Part shown: positions 42,915-52,200 of the stretch, in pieces
How the letters are laid out: each line of letters opens with the position of its first letter
Position numbering within the stretch: position 1 is the stretch's first letter
NCBI RefSeq assembly: GCF_020883495.1
Contig: NZ_CP086610.1
Coordinates: 248,001 to 312,000 of the forward strand
Reading direction: 5' to 3'
Source: Shinella zoogloeoides
Lineage (GTDB): Bacteria; Pseudomonadota; Alphaproteobacteria; Rhizobiales; Rhizobiaceae
Length of the DNA stretch: 64,000 nt
Position numbers and translations under genes: made by a program
The notes under the pieces: model-generated
Databases searched by the model: none
What the model was told of the DNA's origin: nothing
The model's input: the letters and a program-made list of their open reading frames with translations, nothing else

Positions 42915-43298
42915 ATGAAACGTGAATCGATCAATGCCAAAAACGCGCCCGCCCCGCGCGGCGGCTACTCGCAGGCCGTGAAGATCGAGGATTTCAAGAC
43001 GCTGGTCTTCATCAGCGGCCAGATCCCCGTTGCCGATGACGACAAGGTGCCGGAGAGTTTTGAGGATCAGGCGCGGCTCGTCTGGCGCAATATCGACGCG
43101 CAGTTGAAGGCGGCCGGTATGACGAAGGCCGATCTCGTCAAGGTCACGACCTTCCTTTCCGACCGGTATCACGCCACCGCCAACCGCGAGATCCGCAGCG
43201 AATATCTCGGCAGTATCGCCCCGGCGATGAGCGTCGTCATCGCTTCGATCTTCGATGGGAAATGGCTGCTCGAAGTCGAGGCCATCGCAGCGCAATGA
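42915..43298 (+). CDS. ridA: RidA/YjgF family enamine-imine deaminase-like protein
   Basis: This 127-residue protein has the RidA-fold segments GGYSQAVKIEDFKTLVFISG, RLVWRNIDAQLKAAGMTKAD, LVKVTTFLSD and IRSEYLGSIAPAMSVVIAS. RidA removes reactive 2-aminoacrylate and other imines; here it may instead detoxify an intermediate of the leucine pathway. It lies between the two carboxylase subunit genes, an uncommon insertion. Whether the active-site Arg is retained (canonical RidA Arg105) needs alignment. SD AGAGGAGG precedes the ATG. Confidence 0.85.
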   Translation: MKRESINAKNAPAPRGGYSQAVKIEDFKTLVFISGQIPVADDDKVPESFEDQARLVWRNIDAQLKAAGMTKADLVKVTTFLSDRYHATANREIRSEYLGSIAPAMSVVIASIFDGKWLLEVEAIAAQ

Positions 43299-43312
43299 GA
43301 ACCGGAGCCGGG

Positions 43313-45298
43313 ATGTTCAGAAAGATCCTCATCGCCAACCGCGGCGAAATCGCCTGCCGGGTCATCCGCACCGCAAGGCGTCTGGGCGTCGCGACGGTCG
43401 CCGTCTATTCCGATGCCGACCGCAATGCGCTGCATGTCGAGATGGCCGACGAGGCCATCCGCCTCGGCCCGGCCGAAGCGGCGGAAAGCTACCTAAACAT
43501 CGCCGCGATCATCGAAGCGGCCAAAGCGAGCGGCGCGGAGGCGGTGCATCCCGGCTACGGCTTCCTGTCGGAAAATCCCGATTTCGTCGAGGCGGTGAAG
43601 GCCGCCGGTCTCGTCTTCATCGGCCCCTCGGCAAGTGCCATCCGTGCGATGGGCCTGAAGGATGCCGCCAAGGCGCTGATGGAAAAGGCGGGCGTGCCCG
43701 TCGTGCCCGGCTATCACGGCGAGCGGCAGGACGCCGCCTTCCTTGCCGGCGAGGCGACGGCCATCGGCTATCCCGTGTTGATCAAGGCGCGCGCCGGCGG
43801 CGGCGGCAAGGGCATGCGGCGGGTGGAGGACCCCGCCGATTTTTCCGCCGCGCTGGAAAGCGCCCGCCGCGAGGGCGAAAGCGCCTTCGGCGACGGCCGT
43901 GTGCTGGTCGAGAAATACATGGCCAAGCCCCGCCATATCGAAGTGCAGGTTTTCGGCGACGGGCACGGCTATGTCGTGCATCTCTTCGAGCGCGACTGCT
44001 CGCTCCAGCGCCGCCACCAGAAGGTCATCGAGGAAGCGCCGGCCCCCGGCATGACGGCGCAGATGCGTGAGGCGATGGGCGCGGCGGCTGTGCGTGCGGC
44101 GGCGGCCATCGGCTATAGCGGCGCGGGCACGGTCGAGTTCATCGCCGACGTTTCGGATGGCCTCCGGCAGGATCGTTTCTATTTCATGGAGATGAACACG
44201 CGCCTGCAGGTGGAGCATCCGGTGACGGAGGCGATCACCGGCCTCGACCTCGTCGAATGGCAGCTCCGCGTGGCCGCCGGCGAGCCTCTGCCGAAGCGGC
44301 AGGAGGAGCTTGCCATCACCGGCTGGGCCTTCGAGGCGCGGCTTTATGCGGAAAACCCGGCGCGCGAATTCCTGCCCGCGACCGGCCGCCTTGCCGTCTT
44401 CGACCTGCCAGATAGCGCGCGTATCGATTCCGGCGTGCGCGCCGGCGATATCGTCACGCCCTATTACGACCCGATGATCGCCAAGGTCATCACCCACGGG
44501 CAGACCCGTGCGGAGGCGCTGGCGCGATTGGAGGCGGCGCTGGAAAAATGCCGCGTCGGCGGGGTGACGACGAATGCCGGTTTCCTCGTCCGGCTCTGCC
44601 GCCTGCCGGCCTTTGCCGCCGGCGATGTCGATACCGGCCTGATCGGCCGGGCCGGCGAGGGGCTGCTGGTCGAACCGGAGGCCTCTGAAGAGGCCTTCGC
44701 GCTTGCTGCCCTCTCGGCGCTCGGCCTTCTCGAAATGCCGGACGATCCGGATCCCTGGGCACATATCCGCGGCTTCCGCCTCTGGGGCGAGGCGGCGCGG
44801 ACGGTGTTCCTCGACCATGGCGGGGCGGAACATGCGCTGCGTATCGTCATGCCCGGCGGCAGGCGCTTCCGCCTCGATCATAACGGCCTCTCGACGGAAG
44901 TCGGCCTCCTCTCGGTGAATGGCGATGCCATTCGGCTGGATTGTGACGGCCATGTGTTTTCCGCCACCGTGCACCGCGATGCGGCCAGCATCGTGGTCTT
45001 CTTCGGCGGGCATGCCCATGCCTTTGCGATTGCGGAGGAAGCCGGTCATCACGGCGAGGCGGCGGCGGGCGGGGACCGGCTTTCGGCTCCGATGCCGGGT
45101 CTCGTGCGCATTGTCTCGGCGGCGCCAGGCGCACGGGTCGCCAGGGGCGATGCGCTGGTCACCATGGAGGCAATGAAGATGGAGCTGGTGCTGGCCGCGC
45201 CCCGCGACGGGGTCGTGGCGGCGGTGCCGGTGGCGGTGGGCGATCAGGTGGCGGAAGGCGCGCTCCTCCTGTCGCTGGAGCCCGAGGAGGCGGCATGA
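43313..45298 (+). CDS. mccA: Methylcrotonyl-CoA carboxylase alpha subunit (biotin carboxylase/BCCP)
   Basis: This 661-residue protein has an N-terminal biotin carboxylase (MFRKILIANRGEIACRVIRT, ATP-grasp GGGGKGMRRV, EMNTRLQVEHPVTE) and a C-terminal biotinyl domain with the biotinylation Lys in VTMEAMKMELV. It carboxylates biotin using bicarbonate and ATP. ATG 43313 gives the standard start; ATG 43295 in an ATGA overlap with ridA is possible. Its stop overlaps the next gene (ATGA at 45295). Confidence 0.95.
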   Translation: MFRKILIANRGEIACRVIRTARRLGVATVAVYSDADRNALHVEMADEAIRLGPAEAAESYLNIAAIIEAAKASGAEAVHPGYGFLSENPDFVEAVKAAGLVFIGPSASAIRAMGLKDAAKALMEKAGVPVVPGYHGERQDAAFLAGEATAIGYPVLIKARAGGGGKGMRRVEDPADFSAALESARREGESAFGDGRVLVEKYMAKPRHIEVQVFGDGHGYVVHLFERDCSLQRRHQKVIEEAPAPGMTAQMREAMGAAAVRAAAAIGYSGAGTVEFIADVSDGLRQDRFYFMEMNTRLQVEHPVTEAITGLDLVEWQLRVAAGEPLPKRQEELAITGWAFEARLYAENPAREFLPATGRLAVFDLPDSARIDSGVRAGDIVTPYYDPMIAKVITHGQTRAEALARLEAALEKCRVGGVTTNAGFLVRLCRLPAFAAGDVDTGLIGRAGEGLLVEPEASEEAFALAALSALGLLEMPDDPDPWAHIRGFRLWGEAARTVFLDHGGAEHALRIVMPGGRRFRLDHNGLSTEVGLLSVNGDAIRLDCDGHVFSATVHRDAASIVVFFGGHAHAFAIAEEAGHHGEAAAGGDRLSAPMPGLVRIVSAAPGARVARGDALVTMEAMKMELVLAAPRDGVVAAVPVAVGDQVAEGALLLSLEPEEAA

Positions 45299-46170
45299 GC
45301 CGGCGCGTCGAAATCGTTGAGATGGCGGCCCGCGACGGGTTGCAGAACGAGAAGAAGATCATTCCTTCCGCCGACAAGATCGCGCTGATCGATCGTCTCT
45401 CCGATTGCGGTTTCGAGCGTATCGAGGCGACGAGTTTCGTCAGCCCCAAATGGGTGCCGCAACTGGCTGACGGTGCCGCCGTGATGGCCGGTATCGCGCG
45501 CCGCCCGGGTGTCTCCTATGCGGCGCTGGTGCCGAACATGAAGGGCTACGAGGCGGCGAAGGCCACCGGCGTCAACGAGGTCGCCGTCTTCCTTTCGGCG
45601 TCCGAGGGGTTTTCCCGCGCCAATCTCAATTGCTCGATTGCCGAAAGCGTCGAGCGTGTCCGCCCGGTCGCGGAGGCGGCGAAGGCGGATGGGCTGTTGC
45701 TGCGCGGCTATGTGAGCTGCGTCGTGCAATGCCCCTATGACGGGCCGGTCGAACCCTGCGCGGTGGCGCGGGTGACGAGCCAGCTCCTGCGCCTCGGCTG
45801 CCATGAGGTGAGCCTTGGCGACACGATCGGCCGGGCGCGGCCCGCCGAGGTCGCCGCCATGCTGGATGTCGTGCTCGCCGTCGCCTTCCCGGAAAATCTC
45901 GCCGGCCATTTCCACGATACGAACGGGCTGGCGCTCGACAATATCCGCGTGGCGCTGGATCATGGCCTCACCGTCTTCGACGCCTCGGTCGGCGGGCTCG
46001 GCGGTTGCCCCTATGCGCCGGGCGCGCGGGGCAATGTCGATACGCTGGCCGTCGCCGACATGCTGGCGGCGGAAGGCTACGAGACGGGGCTGGACCGGCA
46101 GAAGCTGGCGGCGGCGGCCGCCTTCGCACGGCGGATCACCGGCAAGGACGATACAAGGAAGAGCGCGTAG
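45295..46170 (+). CDS. mvaB: Hydroxymethylglutaryl-CoA lyase
   Basis: This 291-residue TIM-barrel lyase splits HMG-CoA to acetoacetate and acetyl-CoA. The N-terminus EMAARDGLQNEKKIIPSADK, metal ligand HFHDTNG and the signature ASVGGLGGCPYAPGARGNV with the catalytic Cys are all present. It starts in an ATGA overlap with the alpha carboxylase gene. It closes the leucine pathway with the downstream hydratase. Confidence 0.95.
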   Translation: MSRRVEIVEMAARDGLQNEKKIIPSADKIALIDRLSDCGFERIEATSFVSPKWVPQLADGAAVMAGIARRPGVSYAALVPNMKGYEAAKATGVNEVAVFLSASEGFSRANLNCSIAESVERVRPVAEAAKADGLLLRGYVSCVVQCPYDGPVEPCAVARVTSQLLRLGCHEVSLGDTIGRARPAEVAAMLDVVLAVAFPENLAGHFHDTNGLALDNIRVALDHGLTVFDASVGGLGGCPYAPGARGNVDTLAVADMLAAEGYETGLDRQKLAAAAAFARRITGKDDTRKSA

Positions 46171-46197
46171 CGGGCCGCAAGCGCAGGAGAGGCAGGC

Positions 46198-46995
46198 ATG
46201 ACGTACGAGACCCTTTCGGTTGCCGTCGACCGGCTCGGTGTGGCGACCCTCACGCTGCGCCGTCCCGCCCAGCACAATGCGCTGTCCGGCCCGATGATCC
46301 GCGAGCTGACCGCCGCGGCGGGAAAACTGGGAGAGGATAAGGCGGTGCGCCTCGTCGTGCTGACGGGCGAGGGCGAGAGTTTTTGCGCGGGCGGCGATCT
46401 CAACTGGATGAAGGCGCAGATCGCGGCGACACGCGGAGAGCGCATCACGGAAGCCCGCCACCTCGCCTTGATGCTGAAGGCGCTGCGCGACTTGCCGAAG
46501 CCGCTCATCGCCCGCGTCAACGGCCCGGCCTATGGCGGCGGCGTCGGGCTGATCAGCGTCTGCGATGCCGCGATTGCCGTGGAGGGCGCGCGTTTCGGCC
46601 TGACGGAAACCCGCCTCGGCCTCATCCCGGCGACGATCAGCCCCTATGTCGCCGCCCGCATCGGCCCGGCCGCCTTCCTGCGCTTTTCCACGTCTGCGCG
46701 GCTCTTCGATACCGGGACCGCGCAGGGGATCGGCCTTCTGAGCGGCGTCGTCGCGCCGGAGGCGCTGGATGCGGCGGTGGAGGCGGAGATCGTCCCCTAT
46801 TTCTCGGCCTCGCCCGAAGCCGTTGCGGCGTCGAAGGCGCTGGCGCACGCGCTGGCCCCGCCAATTGACGGCAGGCTTATCGAGATGACGCTGACGCGGC
46901 TCGCCGACACTTGGGAGACGCCCGAGGCGGCGGAGGGGATCGCGGCCTTTCTGGAAAAGCGCAAGGCGAAGTGGGTGATTGACGCGAAAGGGTGA
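46198..46995 (+). CDS. liuC: Methylglutaconyl-CoA hydratase (enoyl-CoA hydratase family)
   Basis: This 265-residue crotonase-fold enzyme has the CoA-binding oxyanion segment GESFCAGGDLNWMKAQI and RVNGPAYGGGVGLISVCDAA. In this operon it most likely hydrates 3-methylglutaconyl-CoA to HMG-CoA. Substrate assignment rests on operon position. SD AGGAGAGGC lies before ATG 46198. It is the last gene before the RIME repeat. Confidence 0.88.
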   Translation: MTYETLSVAVDRLGVATLTLRRPAQHNALSGPMIRELTAAAGKLGEDKAVRLVVLTGEGESFCAGGDLNWMKAQIAATRGERITEARHLALMLKALRDLPKPLIARVNGPAYGGGVGLISVCDAAIAVEGARFGLTETRLGLIPATISPYVAARIGPAAFLRFSTSARLFDTGTAQGIGLLSGVVAPEALDAAVEAEIVPYFSASPEAVAASKALAHALAPPIDGRLIEMTLTRLADTWETPEAAEGIAAFLEKRKAKWVIDAKG

Positions 46996-47004
46996 TTTGC
47001 AGGG

Positions 47005-47145
47005 TTGCCCCTCACCCTAACCCTCTCCCCGCAAGCGGGGAGAGGGGACTTGCCCCACGAACCGTTATGGTTTGGGGAACCCGGCGCAACATATTCCTTC
47101 TCCCCGCACCCAAGGAGAAGGTGCCGGCAGGCGGATAAGAGGCAA
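47005..47145. repeat. RIME-type rhizobial intergenic mosaic repeat, copy 2
   Basis: A 141-bp element starting TTGCCCCTCACCCTAACCCT, with the hairpin CTCTCCCCGCAAGCGGGGAG (47021 on) and ending in the degenerate TAAGAGGCAA. It shares the same order and internal motifs as the copy at 3057-3200. It lies between two convergent genes. The right hairpin has decayed (GCACCCAAGG in place of GCTTGCGGGG). Confidence 0.85.
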
Positions 47146-47155
47146 TTACCTCAAG

Positions 47156-49240
47156 CTATTCGATAAACACCCGCACGCTCGCCGCCCGCCCGGCGGCATC
47201 GATCACCGTCAGCGTCGAGAAGCCCGCGCCTTCCGGCATCCATTGTGTCGTGCGCCGGCGAGAAGTGTCGGGCAGCACCTTACCGTTGGCGAGCCAGCGG
47301 AAGGGCGCGCGGCCGCCCTGGAGCTTCAGGATGAGGGGCGATATTTCCGCGCCGGTCGTCGCGCCGAGTTCCACATGCGCGCCTTCCGGCGGATAGACGA
47401 TTTCCGGGGCAGGTTCGCGCGCGACGGTCGCGACGAGGCCGCTTGCCGTCGTCGAGAAGCGGCGCAGGCTTGCCGGAAGTTCCGACTGGGCGATGCGCAC
47501 CGCTCCAGCCGGCGCGCGGGGGAGCGCGGTGATGGCGACGCCGGAGCGGGCGAAGGCTTCGAAGAGGATGGGCGCGGCGGCGCCGTAGCCGGTCAGGCCG
47601 GGCACCGCGCCGTTATCGGCGCGGCCGACCCAGACGCCGAGCACATGCCGGCCGTCGTAGCCCACGGACCAGGCGTCGCGGTAGCCGTAGCTCGTGCCGG
47701 TCTTGTAGGCGATGCCGAGGCGGCGGCTGCCGGCCGGCGGGGTAACGCCCGAAAGCACGTCCGAAACCTGCCAGACGGCGACGGGGTCGAGCAGCGGATC
47801 GCCGCCGATCACCTTGGCGTCCCCTGTGATGCCGTCGCCGAGCTGCACCGGCATGCCCCGATTGGCGAGCGCCGCATAAAGCTGGGTGAGGTCGCGCAGC
47901 GTGATGCCGAGGCCACCGAGGCCGATGGCAAGGCCCGGCGTTTCGCCCGGCGGCAGCTCGGGGCGCACCTCGGCGCGGCGGAAACGCACCATCATGCGCG
48001 TCGGCCCGACGGCTTCGAGCAGGCGCACGGCGGGCACGTTCAGGGAAAGCTGCAGGGCTTTGCGCACGCTGACATCGCCCTGATAGGTCATGTCGAAATT
48101 GCGCGGGCGATAACCGGAAAAGTCGGAGGGGCGGTCCTCGACGATGGTTTCCTGCGCGACAAGGCCCTCCTCGAAGGCAAGGCCATAGATGAAAGGTTTC
48201 AGCGCCGAGCCGGGCGAGCGGCGGATGCGCGTCATGTCGATCCAGCCGGCGCGGCTGCCGTCGAAATAGTCCGCCGAGCCGACCTCGCCGAGGATTTCGC
48301 CGGTGCGGGCGTCGGCCATGACCATGGCGATGGAGATTTTCGGGCCGAGCCGTTCGGCCGCCTCGCGGGCGACAGCTTCGAGGCCGTCCTGCACGGTGCG
48401 GTCGAGGGATGTCCTGTGCTCGGTCGCCTTCGGGTCCTTGCGCAGCGCCAGTTCGGAAAGATGCGCGGCATAGGAAGGAAGCTGTCGGCGGCGGTCGGGC
48501 ACGGCTTCGGCGCTGGCGCGTTCGGCCTCGCCCTCGCCGATGACCTCGGAGACGGCCATGCGGGTCAGGACGCGCTCGCGGGCCTTTTCGGCAACGTTGC
48601 GGTGCCGGTCGGGGCGGCGCTTTTCGGGAAGCTGCGGCAGGGCGACGAGCAGGGCGGCCTCGGCGACGGAAAGGCGTTTCGGCTCCTTGCCGAACCAGGC
48701 GAGGCTCGCCGCGCGCACACCCTCCAGATTGCCGCCATAGGGGGCAAGCGTCAGGTAGAGATCGAGGATCTCCGCCTTTGAAAGGCGCCGTTCGAGCTGG
48801 ATGGCGCGGGCCATCTGGCGCAGCTTCGCCAGCATCGAGCGGTTCTCGCGCGGCTCGATCAGCCGGGCGACCTGCATGGAGAGCGTGGACGCGCCGGAAA
48901 CGATACGGCCATTGGTGACGAACTGGCCGGCGGCGCGCAGCAGCGCCAGCGGGTCGATGCCGGCATGTTCCTCAAAACGCCGGTCCTCATAGGCGACGAG
49001 CATGCGCAGGAACTGCGGGTCGACATCGGCGGCCGTGGTCTTCAGTCGCCAATGGCCCTCGGGCGTGGCGAAGGCGCGCAACAGGCGGCCGTCGCGGTCG
49101 AGCACTTCCTTCGAGACGGTCTCCGCCACCGCGATGGGTGGCGGATAGGCGCGGTCCGCATAGTCCAGCCCGAAGGCGAGGGCGGCGATGGTCGCCGCCC
49201 CGCTTGCCAAACCGATGAGGAGCTTGCGCCAGAGCGCCAT
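47156..49240 (-). CDS. pbpC: Penicillin-binding protein 1C
   Basis: This 694-residue bifunctional protein has an N-terminal membrane anchor, a GT51 transglycosylase (AYEDRRFEEHAGIDPLALLR, GASTLSMQVARL) and a transpeptidase with SPGSALKPFIYGLAFEEG (Ser-x-x-Lys) and KTGTSYGYRDAW, then a BiPBP_C beta domain. It polymerises and crosslinks peptidoglycan in the periplasm. It follows the alpha-2-macroglobulin gene by 12 bp, the arrangement seen in E. coli yfhM-pbpC. ATG 49240 is used. Confidence 0.96.
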   Translation of the reverse strand: MALWRKLLIGLASGAATIAALAFGLDYADRAYPPPIAVAETVSKEVLDRDGRLLRAFATPEGHWRLKTTAADVDPQFLRMLVAYEDRRFEEHAGIDPLALLRAAGQFVTNGRIVSGASTLSMQVARLIEPRENRSMLAKLRQMARAIQLERRLSKAEILDLYLTLAPYGGNLEGVRAASLAWFGKEPKRLSVAEAALLVALPQLPEKRRPDRHRNVAEKARERVLTRMAVSEVIGEGEAERASAEAVPDRRRQLPSYAAHLSELALRKDPKATEHRTSLDRTVQDGLEAVAREAAERLGPKISIAMVMADARTGEILGEVGSADYFDGSRAGWIDMTRIRRSPGSALKPFIYGLAFEEGLVAQETIVEDRPSDFSGYRPRNFDMTYQGDVSVRKALQLSLNVPAVRLLEAVGPTRMMVRFRRAEVRPELPPGETPGLAIGLGGLGITLRDLTQLYAALANRGMPVQLGDGITGDAKVIGGDPLLDPVAVWQVSDVLSGVTPPAGSRRLGIAYKTGTSYGYRDAWSVGYDGRHVLGVWVGRADNGAVPGLTGYGAAAPILFEAFARSGVAITALPRAPAGAVRIAQSELPASLRRFSTTASGLVATVAREPAPEIVYPPEGAHVELGATTGAEISPLILKLQGGRAPFRWLANGKVLPDTSRRRTTQWMPEGAGFSTLTVIDAAGRAASVRVFIE

Positions 49241-49252
49241 TGCCGTTTCCCC

Positions 49253-52200
49253 TTACTCGGCCTTGACGACCTGCATGCGGCCGGTCGCGGTGCGGGCGGA
49301 GAACTGCGGACGATACATGTCCTCCACCTGCGCGGCCGGCAGGTCATAGGTGCCGGGGGTGACGGCGCGCACGACATAGGCGAGCGTCACATCGCGGTTG
49401 TCGCCCTCGCTGCGGTTGAAGGCGGCGACGAAGCGGTCGTAGCGGAACTCCGTATGCGCCGCTTCCGTCTCGCCCAGCCAGTCGAAGTTGGAAAGCTTCG
49501 CGCTGTCGACGAGGCTCGGATTGTCGATCTCGAAGCCGGCGGGCAGCAGGTCGGTGATGATGATGCGCGAGGCCCAGTTATTGTGCTCCGTCGCCTTCAG
49601 CACCACGACGTAGCGCTCGTTCTGCGTCGCCTCGGTGATGTTCGCCTCCTCGCCGTCGAGCGTGTAGTAGGTGCGCTCGATGGAGAAGCCGTCGCCGCCG
49701 GCCGGCATCGGATTGGCGGGGGCTGCCACCGTCGTCAGCACGGCGGAGACGGGCTCGTCCGTGCGGTTGGCGACGGTCAGCGGGTTTTCCAGCAGCGACT
49801 TGCCCGTCATCCGCGCAGCATAGCCGCCGGCACGCGGCGCACCGTTGATTTCAAGCTTCAGGTCCTTGTCGGCATCCTTCACGGAGCGCGCGGCCAGCAG
49901 CATCCAGGTCTGTTCCTGCGTGCTGGTCCAGGGCTTGTCCTCCCACTGCTTGGCGACCTGCTTGGAGAGATCCGGAATGATGGTCGGGACCGGCCGGGCT
50001 TCCGCCGCAAGCGCCAGGATGGCGGCGCCGTCGCGCAGCGACGAGCCGTAGTCGGTGCGCGAGAGGCTGGCGTTCACGGCGGTTTCGCGGGCAAGGCCGA
50101 GCGCATCGGAGAAGATCGCCATCGAGCGCTGGGCATCGCCGTAGAGGCCGAGTGCGCCGGCGATCTGTGCGCGCGACAGCGGCGAGGAGAACTCCGAGAG
50201 CTTCGTGTCGGCGTAGTAACGCAGGTCGCTGATGGCGGCCTTGCGGTTACGGGCGAGCACATAGAGCGCATAGGCGATCTCGTGGCCCTGGGTGGAGACG
50301 TTCACATCGTAGGAGATGGCATTCTGCAGGTTGGAAAGCGCCTGCAGCATGGCCTGTTCCGGCACGTCGAACTTCTGTTCGCGGGCGCGGGTCAGGAAGT
50401 CCGTGACGAAGGCGTCGAGCCAGAGGTCGCCGTAGCCGGGAGACCAGAGGCCGAAGCTGCCGGAGGAGGACTGGTTGGCGAGGACGCGGTAGATGGCGTC
50501 CTGCACCCGCTTCTGCGTTTCCGGGTCTTCCGGCAGGCCGGACTGCTTGGAAAGCTCGCTGAGATAGAGCAGCGGCAGGGCGCGGCTCGTCGTCTGTTCC
50601 GTGCAGCCATAGGGATAGCGGTCGAGCGCCATCAGGAGGGCCGGGATGTCGAAGGCCGCGGCGCGCGAGACGCTGAGGCTGACGGACGCATCGGCAAGCT
50701 GGCTGTCGGCCAGAAGCTGGTCGTCGATGGTGAGGCTCCCGTTGGCGGCGATCTCGATCGGCCGGCGGGTGGTGATCGGCATGGCGGCCGGGCGGACCGG
50801 CACGTTGAGCGCCTGTTCCAGCGACATGCCCGAACCGTTCGAAAGCTTGACCGTCACGAGGCCGTCGCCCACCTCGCCGCCGATGAGCGACAGGGTGAGG
50901 GCGGTCTTGCTGCCGGGCGTGAGCTGGATCGTCTGGCCCGCGCCGGTCTGCTCGACCATCACGGAGGCGTTGTGGGTGATCTCGACCGTGTAGTCGCCGG
51001 CCGGAGCATCCGTATTGGCGATATCGAGGCGCAGATCGGATCGGTCCCCGGGGGCGAGGAACTTCGGCAGGCTCGCCGTCACGACGACCGGATCGCGGAT
51101 CACGACGTCCTTCGAGGCGCTGCCGATGCCGGTCTTCGTCCAGGCGACGGCCATCAGGCGGGCGGTGCCGTTGAACTGCGGGATGTCGAAGCTGACCTTG
51201 GCATTGCCGTCGGCATCGAGCTTCACGGGGCCGGCGAAGAAGGCGACGAGCTTTTCCTTCGGCGGGTTGCCCTGAAGCGCGCCTTCGCCGCCGTCGCCGC
51301 CGGTGCGCAGCCGCCCGGTGGCGCCGAGCGAACCGTCGATCAGGCGACCGTAGAGGTCGCGGATTTCCATGCCGAGGCGGCGCTGGCCGAAGTACCAGCC
51401 GGCCGGATCGGGCGCTTCATAGCGGGTGAGGTTGAGGATGCCGACATCGACGGCGGCGACCGTGATGTAGGCCTCCTCGTTCGCGCCCGCACCGGCGACC
51501 TTCAGCGAAATGTCGAGCGGTTGGCGCGGCAGGGTCTTTTCCGGCGCGTCGAGCGCGACATTGAGCTTGCGGTCGGCGGGGTCGACCTTCAGCCAGGTGA
51601 TGCCGATGGCGCGCATCGGCATGCGGCTTTCCTGATCCGAGCCGGGGCGGAAGAGCGTCGCCGTGACATAGGAGCCGGAGCCCCACGCCTCGGTGACGGG
51701 GATTTCCACCTCGCCGCCTTCCGCGCCGATGCTGGCCGTCTGGGTGGAGACGAGGCTTTCGGCGCCGACGGTGATGAGAAGCTGGCCGGCATGGCGCGGC
51801 GAGACTTTCAGCCTCGCGGTGTCGCCGATGGCATAGCTTTCCTTGTCGAGCGAGATTTCCAGCGCGTCGGGCGTTTCCGTGGAGGAGGCGGCGACATACC
51901 AGCCGGCGTCGAATTCCACGCTGGTCGCAGGGCCGTCCGGCTCGGCGCTTTCGACTTCGAGGCGATAGCGGCCCCAGGTGACGGGCGCGGAAATGCGGCC
52001 GCCGTCTGCGGTGACGTCGAGCGTGCCGTTGGCGATCTGCTTCGTCGTCATCACCGGCTCGTAGCGCCAGGAGCTGCCTTCGCGATACCATTGGTAATTG
52101 CGCTCGATCTCGAGAAGCTTCCACGGCATGCCCTGCATCGCCGCGCGCTTGCCATCGGGATCGACGGCGATGACCTGGAAGTTGGCGATGCTGTTTTCCG

